Shown here: in pieces, positions 57,087 to 64,000 of the stretch
Position numbering within the stretch: the first letter of the stretch is position 1
Layout: each line of letters begins with the position of its first letter
From: Peribacillus frigoritolerans
GTDB taxonomy: Bacteria > Bacillota > Bacilli > Bacillales > DSM-1321
Direction: 5' to 3'
DNA: 64,000 bases
Assembly (NCBI RefSeq): GCF_030676415.1
Contig: NZ_JAUUTW010000008.1
Span: 62,001 to 126,000, forward strand
Made by a program: the position numbers and the translations under genes
Notes under the pieces: model-generated
The model's input: only the letters and a program-made list of their open reading frames with translations
The model's database searches: none
Told to the model about the DNA's origin: nothing

Positions 57087-57200
57087 ATGAGATTAATAGA
57101 AAAAGTCATGAAGTATTTTTTTATCATCTTGGCAGTTGTGGTTACAATCTTCTTAATTTCTTTGGTAGCTGCCACATTTGGATACCACATATTACAATAA
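57087..57200 (+). CDS. 37-aa membrane peptide
   Basis: ATG behind GAAGGGAAG: MRLIEKVMK, then a helix of about 23 residues (YFFIILAVVVTIFLISLVAA), ending TFGYHILQ. Followed by a hairpin terminator. Single-helix peptide of toxin or small regulator type; not recognised. Confidence 0.55.
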   Translation: MRLIEKVMKYFFIILAVVVTIFLISLVAATFGYHILQ

Positions 57201-57222
57201 AACATTCAAAGAACTTATATAT

Positions 57223-57247
57223 GGGGTAGCCCCATGATGCTACCCTC
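57223..57247 (+). terminator. Terminator-like hairpin
   Basis: GGGTAGC/GCTACCC with an 8-base loop, then TCTTT, after the 37-aa peptide gene. Confidence 0.65.
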
Positions 57248-57261
57248 TTTAAGAAAAATAG

Positions 57262-57723
57262 TCAGTCCAATATCAGCCCACTTGAGAAATTCTTGATATT
57301 CTTCATTGGATTATCAGGTGTAATAGCTTCTTCAACGCAGAATTTACACATGGTTCGCAATGTTCGTAACCTGATATTGATTGTATTTACTGATAAAGTA
57401 GTGGTTTTCTCACGCTGTTCATCGCCTGCATAAGCCTTCTTATTTTTTGAAAAAGTGATATATTCTCTTATTAAAGAAGGGGATAGCTCGCTAACGTAAT
57501 TAAAAGACGGATGATAAACAGATAAGTATTCCGTTAAATACCTAATGTGTCGAACATATTCGCCTAATGTTCGCTGTCGGACACCTTCAGCAACTTTTGC
57601 ACGGAGAAAAATATCTAAGGCTTCTTGCAGTGTGTATTCAATCGTGAAACTTTCCGTAGCCTTACTGTTCAATTTCCGTTCCTTTAACGCAGTTCCACGC
57701 TGTTTAATAACGTGTTTCTTCAT
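57262..57723 (-). CDS. Truncated tyrosine recombinase (N-terminal half only)
   Basis: 153 aa from ATG 57723 behind GGAGGTGC. Contains the SAM-like core-binding domain (YTLQEALDIFLRAKVAEGVR to CVEEAITPDNPM) but stops at NFSSGLILD: the catalytic domain with R, H-x-x-R and Tyr is absent, and is not found in other frames downstream. Its position beside the intact tRNA marks it as the island's own integrase. Non-functional for recombination. Confidence 0.85.
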   Translation of the reverse strand: MKKHVIKQRGTALKERKLNSKATESFTIEYTLQEALDIFLRAKVAEGVRQRTLGEYVRHIRYLTEYLSVYHPSFNYVSELSPSLIREYITFSKNKKAYAGDEQREKTTTLSVNTINIRLRTLRTMCKFCVEEAITPDNPMKNIKNFSSGLILD

Positions 57724-57894
57724 GAAAAAAAGCACCTCCAGACATAGAAAAATAATAGTGAAATGGAATATCACTGTTTCCTACGTACAGAAATGCTTTT
57801 ATCCTACATGCAATTTACGGCTTTTACGGTTATACCAACAGAAAAAAACCCTGCTACAACACGGAGAAACCGCATTATAACAGGGCTTATAAAC

Positions 57895-57943
57895 ATTAGC
57901 GTCCCAGATAGGAATCGAACCTACGACCTACAGCTTAGGAGGC
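57895..57943 (-). repeat. Attachment site copy inside the intact tRNA-Arg
   Basis: 49 bases identical to 52937-52985. Similarity continues weakly on the island side as a terminator-like hairpin (57841-57890), the island-borne copy that restored the tRNA 3' end. Confidence 0.92.
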
Positions 57944-57973
57944 TGTCGCTCTATCCTGCTGAGCTACTGGGAC
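57900..57973 (-). tRNA. tRNA-Arg (anticodon CCU)
   Basis: Full cloverleaf on the minus strand: acceptor GTCCCAG/CTGGGAC, D arm GCTC...GAGC, anticodon stem ACAGC/GCTGT around loop CTCCTAA (anticodon CCT), T arm GTAGG/CCTAT (last pair G-U) around TTCGATT, discriminator G. CCA is not encoded. It hosts the island attachment site. Confidence 0.95.
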
Positions 57974-58149
57974 ATATATAAAAGTCGACGACTTATTTAT
58001 TATATTTCTTATAGGCAAACTTTTCAAGCTAATAGCACATACTTATGAAAAAAATTCTCATAAATGCTTAACAGGTCACTAAGCTCTTGCATTTCCCTTT
58101 TTATCATTAAATGGAATACTTTATTAACTACTAGGTTCCTGGTACTATT

Positions 58150-59004
58150 ATGCTAGAAAAAATCAGGAGAATGATAGTGGGAAAATATAGAGTTTTATGG
58201 ATGGCGGCATTACTGGGGATTTTGATTTTACCTGGATGTTCACAAGGGATTTTAGAGGGTATAGGCACAAAGACGGCTGCACCGATTGCGGAAGATGACA
58301 TTGAAGTGGTCGAAGCAGCTGAGAATGGGACAGGGCAGGATTTGGAGGGCCAAATCGATATGGGAGACTGGATAACGGCCGAGTCCGCGATCCAGCTTCC
58401 GATAGATGTATCACAGCATTTCTGAAGGTGATGGCCTTCGGGTTCCAAGTGAGGAATTCCGATCCCCAGATGAAACATTCCTCGTTTTAACCGAAAGTCG
58501 GATGCCAAGTGAGAAGTGCGTCTGGCTTACTTTTGATGATGGCTATACAGGCAGCTACACGGAGGCTTTCCCGATATTGAAAGAAAATGATGCGAAAGCA
58601 ACTGTCTTCATGATCGGGAAGTCCATTGATAAAGGTCATCACCTGACTGAAAATCAAATGTTGGAGATGAGCAGGAATGGGATTTCGATCGAAAGCCATA
58701 CTATCAACCTTTTGAGCTGAACCGCAAGACGGCAGAGGAGCAAGAAGCGGAAATGGTTCAGTCGAAGGGGCTATTCGACCGTATCCTCGACTAGGACACG
58801 ACAGTGCTTTCCTATCCGGTTGACCGGTATAACGAAGAGAGTCTCAGGCTGTCAGAAGAAGCTGGATACAAGATGGCAGTCACTACCGAACCTGGGGGAG
58901 CTTCAAGGGACCAAGGGATGTATGCCCTGCATCGAGTTAGGATACCACTCGGGTTATCAGTCGATGGGTTTGCGTCACTGATTGAAAATTCTTCAAATCA
59001 TTGA
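58150..59004 (+). pseudogene. Broken polysaccharide deacetylase lipoprotein gene
   Basis: The first frame gives a lipoprotein signal with LPGC, then breaks near 58410; the next frame continues with MYHSISEGDG and the NodB motif LTFDDGY; a second shift near 58712 and an in-frame TAG near 58794 follow; the last frame runs YNEESLRLSEEAGYKMAVTT to the stop at 59004. Two frameshifts plus a nonsense codon: a dead gene that once trimmed acetyl groups from a surface glycan. Confidence 0.9.
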
Positions 59005-59103
59005 AGGGGGACGGGGCATTTCGAACTTGTTCAGAAAAATCATATAATAATCGATTCTTACATGGTGTATAATGAAGGCAGTGAAAACTATATACATATG
59101 AAC

Positions 59104-59250
59104 GATTTGGTGTCTTAATGACTTAAAAGGGAAGTTGGTGAAATGCCAGCGCGGTCCCGCCACTGTAAATGGGAGCTGACGGCTGTGTACCACTGTATAA
59201 GATATGGGAAGGTGCCGTTGACGATGACCATGAGCCAGGAGACCTGCCAG
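59104..59250 (+). promoter_or_regulatory. Cobalamin riboswitch
   Basis: Adenosylcobalamin-sensing RNA: AAAAGGGAAGTTGGTGAAA, then GCGGTCCCGCCACTGT and the B12 box GAGCCAGGAGACCTGCC, in the canonical order. Precedes a B12 uptake and salvage operon and is followed by a terminator, so excess B12 should stop transcription. Confidence 0.95.
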
Positions 59251-59333
59251 AGTTCGTACACCTGTAACCTACGCGGATGGGAAGGTGTGTGGCAGACCCT
59301 TAGAAAGAGTCCGTAATGATATTGTTGCCATAC

Positions 59334-59368
59334 AAGCACCTTCCGTTTAACGGGAGGTGCTTTTTGTT
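59334..59368 (+). terminator. Riboswitch expression-platform terminator
   Basis: AGCACCTTCCG/CGGGAGGTGCT stem with T5, between the cobalamin aptamer and btuF. Confidence 0.9.
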
Positions 59369-59444
59369 TTGGGGGCATCTGCCAGGAATGCGTTTTCTTT
59401 ATTAGGTGGGAAGAAATTAAATAAAAAGATTGTGGGGAATGAAA

Positions 59445-60410
59445 ATGAAGAAAATTTTTGGTCTGATACTGTTGATGTTGCTTACAGCAGGCATGATGGT
59501 TGGCTGCAGTGACGCTACTGATGAAGGAAAAGAAAAGCAGCAAACGAATCATGCTCAACACGAAGCTTTCCCGATTACGATTAAGGATGCAACAGGGGAA
59601 AAAGTAACGATAGAACAAAAACCGAAGAAAATCGTTTCGTTGATACCAAGTAATACGGAAGTGGTGTTTGCACTTGGTTTGGGTAAAAAGGTCATTGGTG
59701 TTTCCGACAATGATAATTACCCGGAAGAAACGAAAGAAATTGAAAAAGTTGGCGGAATGGAAATGAACACGGAGCTGATTGTCTCCATGAAACCTGACCT
59801 TGTTCTTGCACATGCATCAAGTGCCCATAATTCAAATGAGGGTTTACAGCAGCTTAAGGATGCTGGAATAGATGTCCTTGTAGTCAATGATGCACAAAGC
59901 TTTGACCAAGTCTATGAGTCTATTGAAATGATTGGACAGGCAACGGGAGAACATGATAAGGCAAAAGAAATCGTTGCGGATATGAAAACGAAGCTCAAGG
60001 ATATCCAGGAAAAAGCCAAATCCGTGAAGGAAGAGGATAGGAAGACCGTTTTAGTGGAAGTTTCGCCATCACCGGAAATATACACACCTGGAAAAAATAC
60101 TTTCATGAATGAAATGCTTAATATTATTTCAGCGGATAATGCTGCTGCTGAATTGGACGGTTGGGCAAAAATTGATGAAGAGTCGATGATTGCTGAAAAT
60201 CCGGATGTCATCATTACAACGTATGGTTATTATACGAAGGATTCAGAAAGTGAAGTGACGGGTCGAAAAGGATGGCAAGACGTAAATGCTGTTAAGAATG
60301 ACCAAGTCTTTGATGTTCATTCTGACCTGGTGACCCGTTCCGGTCCACGCTTAATAGAGGGAGTAGAGGAACTTGCCAAAGCAGTCTATCCGAACCAATT
60401 TGAAAACTAA
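59445..60410 (+). CDS. btuF: Corrinoid-binding lipoprotein BtuF-like
   Basis: About 321 aa. Lipoprotein signal with VGC (Cys about 21), then a cobalamin/Fe-siderophore-type binding fold: two lobes joined by a long helix, with KKIVSLIPSNTEVVFALG and VVNDAQSFDQVYESI. Captures B12 or cobinamide outside the membrane. ATG 59445 or 59439 behind GGGG. First gene of the operon; its end overlaps btuC. Confidence 0.9.
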   Translation: MKKIFGLILLMLLTAGMMVGCSDATDEGKEKQQTNHAQHEAFPITIKDATGEKVTIEQKPKKIVSLIPSNTEVVFALGLGKKVIGVSDNDNYPEETKEIEKVGGMEMNTELIVSMKPDLVLAHASSAHNSNEGLQQLKDAGIDVLVVNDAQSFDQVYESIEMIGQATGEHDKAKEIVADMKTKLKDIQEKAKSVKEEDRKTVLVEVSPSPEIYTPGKNTFMNEMLNIISADNAAAELDGWAKIDEESMIAENPDVIITTYGYYTKDSESEVTGRKGWQDVNAVKNDQVFDVHSDLVTRSGPRLIEGVEELAKAVYPNQFEN

Positions 60411-61428
60411 ATGGACGCTTGCCTATTTGATTGCGTTGTTATTTTTGTTATTCGCAATGACGATAGGCATTTCCTTTGGTTCGGTGCCAGTACCGATTCC
60501 CGTACTTATGCAAATAATCGGCAAGGAGACTTTCCATTTGCCGATTTCTGCTGATCCGGATGTGATGCTTACGAATATCGTGATGAACATCCGCTTGCCG
60601 CGTGTGCTGCTTGCGGGTTTGGTTGGGGCATCACTTGCGATTGCGGGTGCGGCTTTTCAGGGACTGCTCCGGAACCCGCTCGCTGATCCTTACACATTAG
60701 GTATTTCATCAGGAGCATCGGTCGGCGCCGTATTGACAATATTCTTGAATATATCAATGCCGTTCATCGGTTTATATACTCTTCCGGCATTGAGCATCTT
60801 ATGCTCAGTGCTCACGATGCTCTGTGTACTGACATTTGCAAAAAAAATGGATCGATCGATGAAAGTGGAAACGATCATACTAACGGGAATCATTTTCAGC
60901 TCGTTTTTAAGTGCCTTCATTTCATTGATGATTGCGCTGACGGGTGATGAATTAAGACAAATCATCGGCTGGCTGATGGGAAGCGTTTCAATGCGCGGAT
61001 GGAATTATATTGCGATCATTTTGCCGTTTTTTCTTATTGGTTCGTTGGCCTTGATCATGAATGCAAGCGAATTGAATGCGATGACTTTCGGGGAAGACCG
61101 GGCCAAACACTTAGGTGTGAATGTTAAGCGGCGGAAAATGTGGATCTTGGTAGCTGGTTCGACATTGACAGGGGCAGCCGTTGCCGTTTCAGGGGCGATT
61201 GGCTTTGTAGGATTGGTCATTCCTCATTTTGTCCGAAAGATTTGGGGACCTGACCATAAACATTTACTTCCGTTGTCATTGCTGATAGGAAGCGGATTCT
61301 TAATATTGGCGGATTTTGCAGCACGGACGGTCATTGCCCCATCGGAACTGCCGATCGGGGTGATCACCTCACTTATCGGGGCACCTGCATTTGCGCTGAT
61401 TTTATTAAAGAGACGGAGAGAAGGGTAA
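60373..61428 (+). CDS. btuC: Corrinoid ABC transporter permease BtuC-like
   Basis: Up to 351 aa, FecCD/BtuC-type permease with about ten helices: NIRLPRVLLAGLVGASLAIA, GAAFQGLLRNPLADPYTLGI and SGAIGFVGLVIPHFVR are the family landmarks. TTG at 60373 (behind GAGGAAC) or TTG at 60400 as start; either way it overlaps the btuF end. Confidence 0.9.
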   Translation: MPKQSIRTNLKTKWTLAYLIALLFLLFAMTIGISFGSVPVPIPVLMQIIGKETFHLPISADPDVMLTNIVMNIRLPRVLLAGLVGASLAIAGAAFQGLLRNPLADPYTLGISSGASVGAVLTIFLNISMPFIGLYTLPALSILCSVLTMLCVLTFAKKMDRSMKVETIILTGIIFSSFLSAFISLMIALTGDELRQIIGWLMGSVSMRGWNYIAIILPFFLIGSLALIMNASELNAMTFGEDRAKHLGVNVKRRKMWILVAGSTLTGAAVAVSGAIGFVGLVIPHFVRKIWGPDHKHLLPLSLLIGSGFLILADFAARTVIAPSELPIGVITSLIGAPAFALILLKRRREG

Positions 61429-61434
61429 AAACGG

Positions 61435-62907
61435 ATGCTTGAAGTAAAAGGGTTAACAGGTGGATATCACAACAAAGCTGTTTTGGACTCTGTCTCTTTT
61501 GATGTACATAAAGGGGAGTTATTCGGGATTCTTGGTCCTAATGGCAGCGGAAAAACGACGCTTTTAAGTATGCTTAGCGGGGTGCTCGATTATAAAGGCG
61601 GAAGCGTACGGTTAAGAGGTAGGGATTTGAAGGATTATTCGTCAAAACAACTTGCACAGGTCATTGCTGTGCTCCCCCAACATTCCTCATTAGCTTTCTC
61701 CTATACAGTAAAAGAGACGGTCTCCCTTGGACGATATGCCCATCAATCAGGTTGGTTCCATAGTTGGTCCGCAGAAGATGAATCGATTGTCCAACGGGTT
61801 ATGGAACAAACGGGAGTAGCTGATTTTCAGGATCTTCATTTTGAACGATTATCAGGAGGGGAGAGACAAAGGGTCCTGCTGGCACAGGCTCTTGCTCAAG
61901 AGCCTGAAATCCTTTTTTTGGATGAACCTACGAACCACTTGGATCTTTCCTATCAAAAAGATCTTCTTGATCTAATGAGGAAGATGGCAAAAGAGCAGAA
62001 GTTGACCGTCATTTCAATTTTTCATGATTTGAATTTGGCTGGATTATATTGTGATCGGCTCATGTTGCTTGAGAAAGGGCAGATTCAGGTTGTTGATGTG
62101 CCGAATGAAGTGCTCCAACAGGAACGGATTCAGGGTGTATATCATACGACAATCGAAAAACATCCACATCCCGCCCTTCCGAAACCGCAGATGTTCATCG
62201 TTCCGGAAAAGCATGGCCATGATACTGCCCCATTGGAAATTGATGATTCGTATTTGACAATCGGACCTGAGATGATTCAATTGGATTCTCCAATCCCGCT
62301 TAGAACGATGTCTTCTGGAGTGACTGGTTCGGGGACGGGCTGGCATAAATATTTTGTGAATAGGCACGTCCATCATGGCTATGATTGCGAGGATCATCAT
62401 GTTGAAATGGCCGACTATTTAAAAACTCATGGTTTTGAACCTCAGGAAACGGTGGGGATGATGACAGCTGTCTTTCTCGATACGGTTGCTTTCAAGCTAT
62501 TAAGAGCTGAAGATTTCTCGGTTTTTATTATCGTGACGGCTGGTGTGGGGAATGCCATCGACGCTTCTTTAGCTGATCGGCATTCTTGGAGTTCCACTCC
62601 AGGAACGATAAATACATGGATATTCGTAAATGGGCATTTGGCAGAAGAGGCTTTCATCCACAGTATAGTTACTGCAACCGAGGCAAAAGTGAAAGCGCTT
62701 CATGATCTGCATGTCTTGGATAAGGTGACAAATACATGTGCAACAGGAACATCGACAGACAGCATTTTGATTGCGGCAACTCAAAGAGGGGCAAAGCTTC
62801 AATACGCAGGCACCATCACTCCGTTAGGGAAGCTGATCAGCCGGGGTGTATATGATTGTACAGTGGAAGCATTAAAGAATAATCGGAAACGGATTGAGGA
62901 TCTATGA
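61435..62907 (+). CDS. Fused corrinoid ABC ATPase and adenosylcobinamide amidohydrolase
   Basis: 490 aa fusion. Residues 1-240 are a BtuD-type ATPase (GPNGSGKTT, LSGGERQRVLLAQAL, LFLDEPTNHLD). After a linker, about 275-490 is CbiZ (DSPIPLRTMSSGVTGSGTGW, TAGVGNAID, TCATGTSTDSILIAA), which removes the side chain of pseudo-B12 and other adenosylcobinamide derivatives to give cobyric acid. Import and remodelling thus sit on one chain. Starts six bases after btuC; its stop overlaps cbiB. Confidence 0.92.
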   Translation: MLEVKGLTGGYHNKAVLDSVSFDVHKGELFGILGPNGSGKTTLLSMLSGVLDYKGGSVRLRGRDLKDYSSKQLAQVIAVLPQHSSLAFSYTVKETVSLGRYAHQSGWFHSWSAEDESIVQRVMEQTGVADFQDLHFERLSGGERQRVLLAQALAQEPEILFLDEPTNHLDLSYQKDLLDLMRKMAKEQKLTVISIFHDLNLAGLYCDRLMLLEKGQIQVVDVPNEVLQQERIQGVYHTTIEKHPHPALPKPQMFIVPEKHGHDTAPLEIDDSYLTIGPEMIQLDSPIPLRTMSSGVTGSGTGWHKYFVNRHVHHGYDCEDHHVEMADYLKTHGFEPQETVGMMTAVFLDTVAFKLLRAEDFSVFIIVTAGVGNAIDASLADRHSWSSTPGTINTWIFVNGHLAEEAFIHSIVTATEAKVKALHDLHVLDKVTNTCATGTSTDSILIAATQRGAKLQYAGTITPLGKLISRGVYDCTVEALKNNRKRIEDL

Positions 62908-63869
62908 TTTACTATCATCTTTTGGCAGTTACGCTGGCGTTTTTCCTTGATCTATTAATTGGTGACCCGCCAAATTGGCCGCATCCAGTCAAATGGATAG
63001 GAACGATGATTAGCAAGTTGGATCTGGCATTCAATAGAGGGGCATATAAGAAACGGAATGGACTCTTCATGTTGATCATCGTCTTATCGGTGGTGTTATT
63101 GATTACTGGTCTCACCGTCTATTTAGCTTATCGAATCCATCCGCTTGCAGGTATCTTTTGGGAAGCTGTTGTCATTTCTACCACGATAGCTCAGAAGGGC
63201 TTGAAGCAAGCTGGGATGGACGTTTGCCTTCCGCTGAATGAAAGGGATTTTCCTGAAGCGAGGCTAAAGCTTTCCTATATCGTGGGCCGTGATACTGCTG
63301 ATCTTGATGAATCCGAAATAGTCAGGGGCACCGTGGAAACCGTAGCGGAGAATACCAGTGATGGGATTACAGCCCCAATGTTTTGGGCAGCCATTGGCGG
63401 TGCGCCGCTCGCGATGGTATACAGGGCGATTAATACCTGCGATTCCATGGTAGGATACAAAAATGATAAATATGGGCAATTCGGCTGGGCTTCAGCCAAG
63501 CTCGATGATATCGTCAACTGGATTCCCAGCCGCCTCACCGGGTTCCTGATGTTGCTGAGCTCGAAATCCGGCTATCATGGATTTGGTACCAGATGGAAGA
63601 TATTATTCAATGACGCAAAAAAACATCCAAGCCCGAATAGCGGGTGGTGTGAAGCAGGCGTTGCTGCCATTTTGGGAATACAGCTTGGAGGCCGGAATAT
63701 GTACAAAGGAATTGTTTCCGACCGTGCGAGGATGGGAGTTCCGCTTGTTCGATTGGAAGCAAAACATATACCACAAACGATTACCATCATGCATCGGTCA
63801 TCTTTTCTATTTCTACTGATGCTATGGCTAGGGGGACTTATTCTTGACATTACCTTCTCATGGCTCTAA
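62904..63869 (+). CDS. cbiB: Adenosylcobinamide-phosphate synthase
   Basis: 321 aa CbiB/CobD-type membrane enzyme joining cobyric acid to aminopropanol phosphate. Landmarks FFLDLLIGDPPNWPHPVKWIG at the N-terminus, TVAENTSDGITAPMFWAAIGG, NTCDSMVGYKNDKYGQFGWA and the late hydrophobic helices. Starts by ATGA overlap with the previous gene. It rebuilds the side chain after CbiZ cleavage. Confidence 0.93.
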   Translation: MIYYHLLAVTLAFFLDLLIGDPPNWPHPVKWIGTMISKLDLAFNRGAYKKRNGLFMLIIVLSVVLLITGLTVYLAYRIHPLAGIFWEAVVISTTIAQKGLKQAGMDVCLPLNERDFPEARLKLSYIVGRDTADLDESEIVRGTVETVAENTSDGITAPMFWAAIGGAPLAMVYRAINTCDSMVGYKNDKYGQFGWASAKLDDIVNWIPSRLTGFLMLLSSKSGYHGFGTRWKILFNDAKKHPSPNSGWCEAGVAAILGIQLGGRNMYKGIVSDRARMGVPLVRLEAKHIPQTITIMHRSSFLFLLMLWLGGLILDITFSWL

Positions 63870-64000
63870 TCCTCATTATCTTTACAAAGCGCTGGAAATC
63901 GAAATGCCTGAATCGGTTCTCGACTTCAGTGCCAACATCAACCCATTGGGTCCGCCTTTACGCATAAAGGAACAGTGGTCGGGTTTTTTTGAAGGAATCC
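63844..64000 (+). CDS. cobD: L-threonine-O-3-phosphate decarboxylase, 5' end (runs off the window)
   Basis: TTG at 63844 behind AGGGGGAC, overlapping cbiB by 26 bases. The visible product starts TLPSHGSNPHYLYKALEIE and contains LDFSANINPLGPP, the N-terminus of CobD aminotransferase-fold enzymes that make aminopropanol phosphate for CbiB. Only about 52 codons are in view. Confidence 0.88.
   Translation, partial: MTLPSHGSNPHYLYKALEIEMPESVLDFSANINPLGPPLRIKEQWSGFFEGI

Larger units (their letters stand above)
52937..57943. mobile_element. Degenerate integrative island in tRNA-Arg(CCU)
   Basis: About 5 kb bounded by 49-bp direct repeats, with an integrase gene next to the intact tRNA at the right end. 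Cargo: frameshifted membrane protein, 54-aa membrane peptide, Mrr-like nuclease, DUF4352 protein, IS4 remnant and small peptides. The integrase lacks its catalytic domain, so the element cannot excise by itself. Large parts (52986-53280, 55040-55788, 56567-57086) show no clear gene. Confidence 0.85.

Overview
The window looks like chromosome from a Bacillus-type Firmicute, most likely Peribacillus or a close relative of Bacillus simplex. Many genes have clear B. subtilis counterparts (rbs operon, gltC, nupC, purU, ywbE, yhfW, topB, the ywcB-ywcA pair). Ribosome binding sites are strong AGGAGG types with frequent TTG and GTG starts. Genes are compact, occur on both strands, and mostly end in intrinsic terminators. 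The species call is an inference from protein resemblance only.

Layout. 0.1-5.9 kb: complete ribose operon rbsR-K-D-A-C-B with an operator palindrome in front and a terminator behind. 5.9-10.5 kb: a scarred region with a lipoprotein remnant, a secreted protein plus a 32-aa membrane peptide, a decayed 3' half of gltC, then gdhA and an intact divergent gltC. Matching flanks suggest an old tandem duplication. 10.8-19.9 kb: PTS IIC-like permease, rRNA methyltransferase, YhhN, dicarboxylate symporter, alpha/beta hydrolase, split ThrE exporter and acetate symporter pair. 20.0-25.6 kb: MacAB/YknXYZ-like efflux pump, a two-component system and a small membrane protein; two nearly identical direct-repeat operators tie them together. 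25.6-37.3 kb: nupC, msrAB, rsbRD-like, glnS, a polar amino acid ABC transporter, purU, SIMPL protein, ywbE and a Rieske/FAD oxidoreductase. 37.4-40.3 kb: an actin-like ParM gene and a ribbon-helix-helix partner behind a cluster of GTATAC iterons; cluster and neighbouring gene start are duplicated, and the gene copy has decayed. 40.3-49.7 kb: purine permease with an attenuator-like leader, DEAD-box helicase operon, ABC-F protein and topoisomerase III. 49.8-52.8 kb: two related tiny peptides and an AT-rich OatA-like acyltransferase. 52.9-58.0 kb: a 5-kb degenerate island integrated in tRNA-Arg(CCU), with 49-bp att repeats, a truncated integrase, a membrane-anchored Mrr-like nuclease, a DUF4352 protein, small membrane peptides and an IS4 remnant. 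58.1-59.0 kb: polysaccharide deacetylase pseudogene. 59.1-64.0 kb: cobalamin riboswitch and B12 uptake/salvage operon btuF-btuC-btuD::cbiZ-cbiB-cobD, cut by the window edge.

The best candidates for something undescribed are the chromosomal ParM/RHH pair with its iteron cluster, the shared operator of the two-component/efflux locus, and the twin SPGDQ-motif peptides.
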